Assembly (NCBI GenBank): GCA_029256365.1
Contig: JAQSYB010000130.1
Location: 1 to 5,833 of the forward strand
Source: Clostridia bacterium
GTDB lineage: Bacteria; Bacillota; Clostridia; Lutisporales; Lutisporaceae
Direction: 5' to 3'
DNA length: 5,833 bases
Positions 1 through 4,463 of the stretch are shown here, one piece after another. The notes beneath the pieces were generated by a model. That model had not been told where the DNA came from. It saw only the letters and a list, made by a program, of their open reading frames with translations, and made no database searches. Position 1 is the first letter of the stretch; each line of letters begins with the position of its first letter. The translations under genes and the position numbers were made by a program.

Positions 1-572
1 GATAAGAGACCCAATGGCAAAATTGCTACAGCTCCTGCCCAAACCACCAACGACAACATAGAAAATGGCGGAACTCCTTGAGTAGCTCGCCGCATAATCA
101 CATTTCCTGCACCCCAGCTTGCGGCTCCAATTAATGTAGCCCCAAAGCCAATACCCGTCATACTGCTTCCTTGCTGCAGGGCAATCACCAACATGCCCCC
201 TGCCGCTATCATAATCCCAAGAATATTATTCCAATGCAGACGTTCTCCTATAAATATGACCGCAATCAATAGTGTAAAAAATGCCTGAGATTGATGGATC
301 AAAGAAGACAACCCCGCGGGCATGCCCATTTTCATCCCCAGAAAAAGAAATGCAAACTGTCCTACATTTAGAGTCAACCCCAAAGCGATAAGCCAACGCC
401 AAGCTATAGGCGGTCGTTGCAAAAAGAATATAGCTGGTAAGCATACCACTATAAAGCGAATTGTCGCCAATAAAAGGGGCGGCATATTACCCAACCCAAG
501 CTTGATGGCATTAAAGTTTAAGCCCCAAAGGATTACTACAATCAAACCCAATCCGATATCACGTCTGTTCAA
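1..572 (-). CDS. eamA: EamA-family (DMT superfamily) metabolite exporter, 3' part outside window
   Basis: This is an inner-membrane drug/metabolite transporter. Its best remembered match is E. coli EamA (YdeD), which exports O-acetylserine and cysteine; the substrate here is inferred. The 190 visible residues are very hydrophobic, with about seven membrane segments at roughly 6-25, 31-51, 58-78, 85-108, 117-132, 140-158 and 171-190. Motifs shared with EamA include WGLNF near residue 16, NMPPLLLA near 29, GMPAGLSSL near 83, QAFFT near 96, GERLH near 109 and SWGAGN near 152. The family is about 300 residues long, so about 110 residues lie beyond the left edge. I chose the TTG at 572 because the protein then begins MNRRD, aligning with the start of EamA, and an AGGAGGT ribosome site sits 6 nt upstream. 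An in-frame ATG at 632 would add 20 unconserved residues and has no clear ribosome site. G+C is about 46%, higher than the neighbouring genes. Confidence 0.88.
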   Translation of the reverse strand, partial: MNRRDIGLGLIVVILWGLNFNAIKLGLGNMPPLLLATIRFIVVCLPAIFFLQRPPIAWRWLIALGLTLNVGQFAFLFLGMKMGMPAGLSSLIHQSQAFFTLLIAVIFIGERLHWNNILGIMIAAGGMLVIALQQGSSMTGIGFGATLIGAASWGAGNVIMRRATQGVPPFSMLSLVVWAGAVAILPLGLL

Positions 573-578
573 GCTGCG

Positions 579-585
579 ACCTCCT
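579..585 (-). promoter_or_regulatory. Ribosome binding site that fixes the TTG start of the EamA-type gene
   Basis: AGGAGGT on the minus strand lies 6 nt before TTG at 572. It matches the anti-Shine-Dalgarno sequence closely and decides the start codon in favour of TTG over the in-frame ATG at 632. Confidence 0.8.
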
Positions 586-657
586 ATCAATACCAATCTA
601 ATAGCATTATAAGGTATTGCTTTTAGCTTCATTTTATCACACATTTAACTATGCATA

Positions 658-686
658 AAACCCACGTAAGCATGCTTCGTGGGTTT
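658..686 (-). terminator. Intrinsic terminator after yjdM
   Basis: A 9-bp stem, AAACCCACG paired with CGTGGGTTT, closes over an 11-nt loop that is itself nearly self-complementary (AAGCATGCTT). On the minus strand the stem ends in TTTT. It lies 59 nt past the yjdM stop codon and upstream of the EamA-type start, so it separates the two genes. The A/T-rich flank on the plus side could give weak bidirectional activity. Confidence 0.7.
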
Positions 687-744
687 ATTTCGTCAATTTC
701 ACTTTATTAAGTTCTGGTATATGTCCCAACACTTTGAATCAGTT

Positions 745-1086
745 CTATACCTTTTTCACAAATTCTGATTTTAATTTCATCGCACCAAAACCATCAATTT
801 TACAATCAATATTATGATCCCCATCAACCAGACGTATGTTCTTTACCTTTGTACCTTGCTTTAAGTCTGATGAGCTTCCTTTTACCTTAAGGTCCTTGAT
901 TATCATTACCGTATCACCATTGCTTAAAACATTTCCATTTGCATCTTTGAAAGTCACTTCGTCCTCACTGTTTTCATTTCCTGACTCCAAGGTCCACTCA
1001 TGAGCACATTCAGGGCAAATAAACAGATGTCCATCTTCATAAGTATATTCTGAATTGCATTTTGGGCAATTTGGCAGCTTATCCAT
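745..1086 (-). CDS. yjdM: YjdM (PhnA family) zinc-ribbon protein
   Basis: This is a 113-residue cytoplasmic protein, close to the 111 residues of E. coli YjdM (formerly PhnA). An N-terminal zinc ribbon is formed by CPKC at 7-10 and CPEC at 24-27. After a short acidic linker comes the PhnA domain, with hallmark runs such as KDANGN near 48, IIKDLKVKGSS near 62, GTKVKNIRL near 78, DHNIDCKIDGFG near 90 and MKLKSEF near 103. The family was named for linkage to phosphonate-use genes in E. coli, but its biochemical role is not settled, and it should not be confused with the unrelated phosphonoacetate hydrolase also called PhnA. No phosphonate genes are visible here. The ATG at 1086 has GGAGG 10 nt upstream. 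The gene is single, with a terminator before it and one after it. Confidence 0.93.
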   Translation of the reverse strand: MDKLPNCPKCNSEYTYEDGHLFICPECAHEWTLESGNENSEDEVTFKDANGNVLSNGDTVMIIKDLKVKGSSSDLKQGTKVKNIRLVDGDHNIDCKIDGFGAMKLKSEFVKKV

Positions 1087-1133
1087 GGTTTCATTTCCTC
1101 CATTCGTTATTTTTCATTTTTAGTATGCAAAAA

Positions 1134-1161
1134 AAGAATATAAGGCATCCCTTATATTCTT
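1134..1161 (-). terminator. Strong intrinsic terminator of the GIY-YIG operon
   Basis: A perfect 12-bp stem, AAGAATATAAGG paired with CCTTATATTCTT, has a 4-nt loop and is followed on the minus strand by seven T residues (1128-1134). It sits 84 nt after the stop of the GIY-YIG gene and about 50 nt before the yjdM start, so it ends the upstream operon. Confidence 0.88.
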
Positions 1162-1163
1162 CT

Positions 1164-1192
1164 ATACTACCATAGCATACCAATATTGACAA
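1164..1192 (-). promoter_or_regulatory. Candidate sigma-A promoter for yjdM
   Basis: On the minus strand, TTGTCA (1187-1192) and TAGTAT (1164-1169) are separated by 17 nt. Each hexamer differs from consensus at one or two positions. The predicted start, near 1157, falls inside the first arm of the terminator hairpin at 1134-1161. I see no better promoter between that hairpin and the yjdM start, but the call rests only on hexamer matching. Confidence 0.4.
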
Positions 1193-1245
1193 ATGCTCCA
1201 TCAGCGCCTTGCTTACAAAGGTACCGCCAACATAATTATATTTTG

Positions 1246-1611
1246 TTAACGCACGGGATTAGGAGTCTTATTGTATCCTTTTTCTCCATAGGGCTGCAAT
1301 TTTTCCAACCACTGCTTTTCCATTTGCTTAAGCTCCCAGCGCTTGTCAGCAGCTTCATCTACTTCTTTTTCCTCAAGCACCTCATAGGTGAAGGCTTCCG
1401 GTCCAAGCTCCTTCCAATCCTTTTGCAGCTGCAAATTTGCAAACCTTCCCATGTCTAGCTGCATCTTTATGGTGAACCATTTATTTTTTAAATTCGGCAT
1501 AGAATCTATATAAATCTTGCCGCTATTCGTGTTTGTTATCTTAATTACACCCATGTAGGTCTTGAGCTCCTTGTATTCCTGCAGAAGCTCTTTTCGACTT
1601 TTCTTTTCCAT
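1246..1611 (-). CDS. Small GIY-YIG-fold protein with degenerate active site
   Basis: This 121-residue protein is the second gene of an operon, starting 23 nt after the DUF6530-like gene. The GIY-YIG core spans roughly residues 20-80. GVIKI at 21-25 stands where GIYKI is usual, and YID at 34-36 stands where YIG is usual. NLKNKW at 40-45 is where active members carry NLKKRW. A glutamate in FTYEVLE (74-80) and the asparagine of GYN (112-114) appear retained. The first catalytic Tyr is thus Ile, the Arg is Lys, and the usual His after it is Ile (residue 48). From memory it resembles small GIY-YIG proteins of Firmicutes related to domains attached to LuxR/ArsR-type regulators, where motif decay is common. 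Nuclease activity is doubtful; a DNA-binding or structural role is possible. The C-terminal part (82-105) is charged and helix-like. AGGAAGG lies upstream of the ATG at 1611. A strong terminator follows. Confidence 0.72.
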   Translation of the reverse strand: MEKKSRKELLQEYKELKTYMGVIKITNTNSGKIYIDSMPNLKNKWFTIKMQLDMGRFANLQLQKDWKELGPEAFTYEVLEEKEVDEAADKRWELKQMEKQWLEKLQPYGEKGYNKTPNPVR

Positions 1612-1634
1612 GATTTTCTTCCTTCCTAATACTT

Positions 1635-2114
1635 CTAATACCCCATTTCTTTTAATAGACGAGACAATATGCGTAGTCTTTCTCCCATCATCTCTCCATC
1701 CTCACTAAGGGCTTGTGAAAACAGCTTAATATCCTCATCAATCATAGGATTTTCTGTACAAACGGATACAGTCATGGCATCCCCTTGCATACCAATACGA
1801 TCAATCATTGTTTTTTCAGGATCATATAGCTTTGGCAATCGATATGCATCTTGAAAATGCAAGCTGCTTCTGCAAATCAAAATTGCAAGGTCAAGAACGC
1901 GATGCATTGGCAGCTCTTCTGATTGTCTAGACCACTTTTCTCCAGTATAGCGCCATACCTTCGCCGAAATATCTAGCTTTCCCCTGTCATTCCACTGCGC
2001 AAGCCCCAAAGAGAGCCCCTTCGCATCTGTATTGTACGCCTTTCGGCCATCAATGTTCTCATAGTTCTCAGAAACGATAACTGGTTTATGTTTTAAAGTA
2101 GTTGGTATTTTCAT
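1635..2114 (-). CDS. Conserved hypothetical protein, tentatively DUF6530 family
   Basis: This 159-residue soluble protein has no signal peptide or membrane segment. I recognise its style from conserved Firmicute proteins that I believe are labelled DUF6530, but I recall no function. Visible blocks are a lysine-rich start, TDAKGLSLGLAQWNDR near 29-44, ISAKVWRYTGEKWSRQSEELP near 49-69, HRVLDLAILI near 71-80, and a GDAMTVSVCTENP segment near 111-123. An acidic, helix-like C-terminus follows (DEDIKLFSQALSEDGE, then MMGERLRILSRLLKEMGY). The W-rich, LP-HRVLDLA layout suggests a compact single domain. It is the first gene of a two-gene operon with the GIY-YIG protein. The ATG at 2114 has a strong GGAGGT site 6 nt upstream, a consensus promoter begins about 70 nt upstream, and the leader carries an operator-like repeat. 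I do not assign a biochemical role. Confidence 0.68.
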   Translation of the reverse strand: MKIPTTLKHKPVIVSENYENIDGRKAYNTDAKGLSLGLAQWNDRGKLDISAKVWRYTGEKWSRQSEELPMHRVLDLAILICRSSLHFQDAYRLPKLYDPEKTMIDRIGMQGDAMTVSVCTENPMIDEDIKLFSQALSEDGEMMGERLRILSRLLKEMGY

Positions 2115-2150
2115 CTTTCTACCTCCGAAATTCTATTTAAGTAATGCTTT

Positions 2151-2182
2151 TTAGTAAATTAGTAAATTAGTAAATTACTAAA
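2151..2182. repeat. Four tandem 8-bp units forming a likely operator
   Basis: The plus strand reads TTAGTAAA three times (2151-2158, 2159-2166, 2167-2174), then TTACTAAA (2175-2182). The last two units create a 15-nt inverted repeat, TTAGTAA-A-TTACTAA, at 2167-2181. The block overlaps and follows the predicted start site (about 2179) of the minus-strand promoter at 2186-2214, the place where a repressor would block initiation or early elongation. The regulator is not in the window. MarR or HxlR types, which bind short A/T-rich dyads, are possible by analogy only. Confidence 0.65.
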
Positions 2183-2185
2183 CTT

Positions 2186-2214
2186 ATTATAAATCTATCA
2201 ATGCACCATGTCAA
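2186..2214 (-). promoter_or_regulatory. Perfect-consensus sigma-A promoter for the DUF6530-like/GIY-YIG operon
   Basis: On the minus strand, TTGACA (2209-2214) is separated by exactly 17 nt from TATAAT (2186-2191). Both hexamers match consensus fully. Initiation is expected near 2179, giving a leader of about 65 nt that contains the tandem repeat. A promoter this strong normally needs a repressor to limit it. Confidence 0.88.
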
Positions 2215-2223
2215 TATAGTTTT

Positions 2224-2237
2224 AGAATGCCCATTCT
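2224..2237. promoter_or_regulatory. Perfect 14-bp dyad between divergent promoters
   Basis: AGAATG-CC-CATTCT is a perfect inverted repeat with a 2-bp centre. Its centre is about 51 bp upstream of the predicted minus-strand start (about 2179) and about 77 bp upstream of the plus-strand start (about 2308). That position would suit an activator or shared regulator site. No regulator gene is nearby, so the role is inferred from position and symmetry alone. Confidence 0.4.
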
Positions 2238-2272
2238 GCCAATTGATAGAAATAATATAATCCATTCCTTTA

Positions 2273-2301
2273 TTTACATATTAAAAATATAAAATTATAA
2301 T
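2273..2301 (+). promoter_or_regulatory. Sigma-A promoter for the flavoprotein gene
   Basis: TTTACA (2273-2278, 5/6 match) is followed after 17 nt by a perfect TATAAT (2296-2301). The start is expected near 2308, giving a short leader of about 22 nt before the ATG at 2330 that includes the ribosome site. Confidence 0.75.
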
Positions 2302-2329
2302 AAATATAAGATGAATGCGAGGTGGCAAA

Positions 2330-2953
2330 ATGAAAGTATTACTTATTAATGGAAGTCCTAAGATTCAAGGATGTACTTATACTGCCTTATGTGAAATAGC
2401 AAAGGAATTGGAAAAAGAAAATATTGAAACAGAAATCTTTCATGTTGGAAACAAGCCTATACGTGGCTGCATGGCTTGCGGAGGTTGTAAGGATAACCCA
2501 AACAAATGTGTATTTGATGATGATACCGTAAATATTGCTTTGGAAAAGGCAAAAGAGGTTGATGGTTTTATATTTGGATCTCCAGTGCACTATGCAGGTG
2601 CATCTGGCCAAATAACATCTTTTTTAGATAGATTTTTTTATGCTGGAGCTGGCTTTCAGTATAAGCCGGGTGCTGCAATTGTAAGCTGCCGCCGAGGTGG
2701 CTCTACTGCAGCCTTTGATCAATTAAATAAATATTTTACTATTTCAAGTATGCCTATTGTTTCTTCTCAGTATTGGAATATGGTACATGGAAATACTCCT
2801 GAAGAAGTTGCTCAGGACTTAGAGGGAATGCAGACCATGAGAACATTGGGTAGGAATATGGCATGGCTATTAAAAAGCATACAAGCTGGCAAAGATGCAG
2901 GAGTTGCACTGCCAGAAAAAGAAAAAAGAGTGGGTACTAATTTTATACGTTAA
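2330..2953 (+). CDS. Flavodoxin-fold NAD(P)H-dependent FMN reductase, iron-sulfur flavoprotein-like
   Basis: This 207-residue cytoplasmic oxidoreductase is expected to bind FMN and move electrons from NAD(P)H or ferredoxin. The N-terminal strand and phosphate loop (MKVLLINGSPK, 1-11) are typical of the family. FGSPVHYAG at 82-90 and SFLDRFFY at 97-104 are the conserved flavin-site region. Cysteines 47, 50, 53 and 60 form CX2CX2CX6C, resembling the compact [4Fe-4S] motif of archaeal and clostridial iron-sulfur flavoproteins; cluster binding is inferred. Cys15 and Cys21 lie near the flavin loop. The C-terminal third (about 140-207) is less conserved. I chose the ATG at 2330 rather than the in-frame ATG at 2315, because GAGGTGG lies just upstream of it and the protein then begins in the usual way. 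It is divergent from the DUF6530-like operon. The 102-nt gap to lipB has no convincing terminator, so readthrough is possible. The physiological substrate is unknown; quinones, nitro compounds and metals are typical of relatives. Confidence 0.87.
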   Translation: MKVLLINGSPKIQGCTYTALCEIAKELEKENIETEIFHVGNKPIRGCMACGGCKDNPNKCVFDDDTVNIALEKAKEVDGFIFGSPVHYAGASGQITSFLDRFFYAGAGFQYKPGAAIVSCRRGGSTAAFDQLNKYFTISSMPIVSSQYWNMVHGNTPEEVAQDLEGMQTMRTLGRNMAWLLKSIQAGKDAGVALPEKEKRVGTNFIR

Positions 2954-3055
2954 TCTAGAAAAAGCCACACAGCTGTGACTATTGTAATATTAATACATCT
3001 GCATGCAAATGATTAGGATATCATTATTTTATATATTGCTAAGGAGAAAAGCGAA

Positions 3056-3727
3056 ATGAAATTGAATGTGATTTTTTTAGGAAAGTGTAATTATGAAAAA
3101 GCTGTGGAAATTCAATTTAAAGTTCTGGAAAAGCGTCAAAAGGGAGAAATAGATGATACCCTGATATTAGTGGAGCATCCGCCAGTTATAACGATTGGGC
3201 GAGGTGGAGATGCTGCAAATGTCGTAGCTTCGGAAGAATATTTAAATTCTATGGGTATTGATGTTGTAAGAACAAACAGAGGCGGCGATGTGACTTATCA
3301 TGGAGATGGACAGATCGTTGGCTATCCCATCATTAACCTTAAGAATTTAGGAATGGGCATTCGAGACTTTGTAAACAATCTTGAAGAAATCTTCATTCAA
3401 CTTTTAAAGGATAAATATGATATAGAAGCTGGAAGGTATCCGGAGTTCACAGGGGTCTGGATAAAAAATAGGAAAATCACCGCTATTGGCTTGGCAGTTA
3501 AGCGTGGCATTACCATGCACGGCTTTGCATTTAATGTAAATACAAACTTAGAGCATTTTCAATTGATTGTACCCTGTGGAATAACCGGCAAAGAGGTTAC
3601 TTCTGTTGAAAAGCTTACGGGAAGCAAAGTAGATTTTGATGAAGTAAATAAGCTTACCCTTGAGTATTACTGCAAGATTTTTAACTATGACGGTTATCAA
3701 GAGCTAGATATCAATAGCATTGAGTAA
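3056..3727 (+). CDS. lipB: Octanoyl-[acyl-carrier-protein]:protein octanoyltransferase LipB
   Basis: LipB moves octanoate from acyl carrier protein to the lipoyl domains of 2-oxoacid dehydrogenases or glycine-cleavage H protein, the first step of de novo lipoate synthesis before LipA inserts sulfur. The protein has 223 residues, the usual length. Signatures are VEHPPVITIGR at 39-49, RGGDVTYHGDGQIVGYP at 75-91 and RYPEFTGVWIKNRKITAIG at 127-145. HGFAFNVN follows at 155-162. The catalytic pair is Lys140 (in RKITAIG) and Cys174 (in VPCGITGK), matching the Lys/Cys dyad of bacterial LipB. The ATG at 3056 has AAGGAG at 3041-3046. I found no clear promoter in the gap, so it may be read from the flavoprotein promoter. 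lipA is not in the window. It ends in a convergent gap with a strong terminator at 3826-3853. Confidence 0.97.
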   Translation: MKLNVIFLGKCNYEKAVEIQFKVLEKRQKGEIDDTLILVEHPPVITIGRGGDAANVVASEEYLNSMGIDVVRTNRGGDVTYHGDGQIVGYPIINLKNLGMGIRDFVNNLEEIFIQLLKDKYDIEAGRYPEFTGVWIKNRKITAIGLAVKRGITMHGFAFNVNTNLEHFQLIVPCGITGKEVTSVEKLTGSKVDFDEVNKLTLEYYCKIFNYDGYQELDINSIE

Positions 3728-3761
3728 CTATAAGTACAGAGAAAGCTGTCATTCATAAATA

Positions 3762-3785
3762 AAAGGCTCTGGGCATCGAGCCCTT
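3762..3785 (-). terminator. Second, weaker minus-strand terminator-like hairpin
   Basis: In minus-strand RNA an 8-bp stem (AAGGGCTC with GAGCCTTT, one G-U pair) closes over an 8-nt loop and is followed by a T-rich tail (TTTTATTT overlapping the arm). It lies beyond the main terminator at 3826-3853 and may be a backup stop for the GNAT operon or the end of a short RNA. In plus-strand RNA the G-U pair becomes a C-A mismatch. Confidence 0.45.
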
Positions 3786-3793
3786 CACCTTTT

Positions 3794-3817
3794 GCCTGGA
3801 TTTGCTTCGCAAATGGC
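3794..3817. other. Unassigned hairpin in the convergent gap
   Basis: ATTTGC-TTC-GCAAAT (3800-3814) is a perfect 6-bp stem with a 3-nt loop. It is extended by GCC/GGC across a 3-nt bulge, giving about 9 bp. No T run follows on either strand, so it is not a standard terminator. The role is unknown. Confidence 0.35.
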
Positions 3818-3825
3818 TATAATAT

Positions 3826-3853
3826 AAAGCCACGCATTCAGATGCGTGGCTTT
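3826..3853. terminator. Bidirectional terminator between lipB and the GNAT operon
   Basis: A perfect 12-bp stem, AAAGCCACGCAT paired with ATGCGTGGCTTT, has a TCAG loop. On the plus strand it continues TTTTATTATTT. On the minus strand it ends TTTATATTAT. It sits 98 nt after the lipB stop and 17 nt after the GNAT stop, serving both convergent genes, best on the plus side. Confidence 0.88.
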
Positions 3854-3870
3854 TATTATTTGACTTGACT

Positions 3871-4413
3871 TCATTGTGGTTGGAATTTCCCATATAGATT
3901 CAAATCATAATATGAACCCTCTATAAAATAGTAGTCTCTTAGTCTGCCCTCCAGCACAAACCCATTCTTTTCTATGACCCTTATAGAGCCGATATTTGCA
4001 TCCACTATTCGAGCATGCACCTTGTGCAGCTTAAGTGATTCAAAGGCAAAATCATTCATTAATGTAACGGTTTCTGTGCCATAGCCCTTACCCCAATAAC
4101 CACTATGAAAAACATAGCCAATTTCTGCATGTCTTGCTTCATGATCAAAATTAAAAATCATCGCTGTTCCGATTATTTCTTGGGTTGATTTAAGAATGAT
4201 AGACGCATATAAGTGTGTGCCTGCTGCTTCACGCTTCAACATTTCTTCAATATAATGATAGGTTTCCTCTACAGTTTTCATTAATGGCCAACCAATAAAA
4301 CGCGAAACATCCTCATCAGAAGCATAGCTGTGTATCTCTTGAACATCCTTTGTGTCCAGGGGTTTAAAATAGATATTCTCAGCTTCTAGCCCATGAAATG
4401 CATTTAAATTCAT
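3871..4413 (-). CDS. GNAT N-acetyltransferase, RimJ/RimL-like
   Basis: This 180-residue cytoplasmic acetyltransferase transfers acetyl from acetyl-CoA to an amine; the acceptor is unknown. It shows the whole RimJ/RimL-type GNAT layout: an N-terminal substrate region (IYFKPLDTKDV near 14-24), WPL near 42, the strand AEIGYVF at 96-102, and the acetyl-CoA pyrophosphate loop YWGKGYGTE at 106-114. NIGSIRVIEKNGF follows at 140-152, then the late EGRLRDYYFIEG block at 155-166. Relatives acetylate ribosomal protein termini, spermidine or drugs, and sequence alone does not choose among them. I chose the ATG at 4413 because AAGGGGGAA precedes it. The in-frame ATG at 4455 would add 14 residues encoded through that ribosome site and has no site of its own. 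It lies 50 nt after a second GNAT gene on the same strand, so co-transcription is likely. A bidirectional terminator follows. Confidence 0.9.
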   Translation of the reverse strand: MNLNAFHGLEAENIYFKPLDTKDVQEIHSYASDEDVSRFIGWPLMKTVEETYHYIEEMLKREAAGTHLYASIILKSTQEIIGTAMIFNFDHEARHAEIGYVFHSGYWGKGYGTETVTLMNDFAFESLKLHKVHARIVDANIGSIRVIEKNGFVLEGRLRDYYFIEGSYYDLNLYGKFQPQ

Positions 4414-4463
4414 TTTACTTCCCCCTTTTTCATGTTTGTAAGCTAGGTATATCATACCACATT

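Noticed and set aside
226..444. Minus-strand open frame of 72 codons in another phase
   Set aside because: It overlaps the EamA coding frame on the same strand in a different phase and has no family resemblance.
322..612. Plus-strand open frame of about 96 codons
   Set aside because: It lies entirely opposite the EamA-type gene, which has clear family motifs, and it has no ribosome site. Its Lys/Arg/Pro-rich translation is typical of an antisense shadow.
1186..1458. Plus-strand open frame of 90 codons
   Set aside because: It is mostly antisense to the GIY-YIG gene, with no ribosome site. Its hydrophobic Leu/Phe-rich translation mirrors Lys/Glu-rich codons on the other strand.
2151..2182. 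Tandem 8-bp units as a CRISPR or replication iteron array
   Set aside because: The units abut with no spacers, there are only four, and they sit at a transcription start. No Cas or replication protein is present, so an operator fits better.
2256..2261. TATAAT as the main -10 of the flavoprotein gene
   Set aside because: No acceptable -35 lies 16-18 nt upstream, whereas TATAAT at 2296 has TTTACA at exactly 17 nt.
2387..2611. Minus-strand open frame of 74 codons
   Set aside because: It is antisense to the cysteine-motif region of the flavin reductase, which is clearly the real gene.
2958..2980. Hairpin around CACAGCTGTG after the flavoprotein as a terminator
   Set aside because: The stem is short, with a C-A mismatch. 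In the plus direction no T run follows; the T run is on the minus side, where no gene ends.
3008..3025. AATGAT/ATCATT hairpin upstream of lipB as a terminator or riboswitch
   Set aside because: It is a 6-bp A/T-rich stem of low stability, expected by chance in this A/T-rich spacer. No known riboswitch core is recognisable.
4439..4451. GGTAT-GAT-ATACC dyad with a TATGAT -10 between the GNAT genes as an internal promoter
   Set aside because: No recognisable -35 is found 16-18 nt upstream, and the dyad arms are only 5 bp.
4414..4455. N-terminal extension of the shorter GNAT gene from the ATG at 4455
   Set aside because: It would translate through the Shine-Dalgarno site of the ATG at 4413, has no site of its own, and adds residues outside the family alignment.
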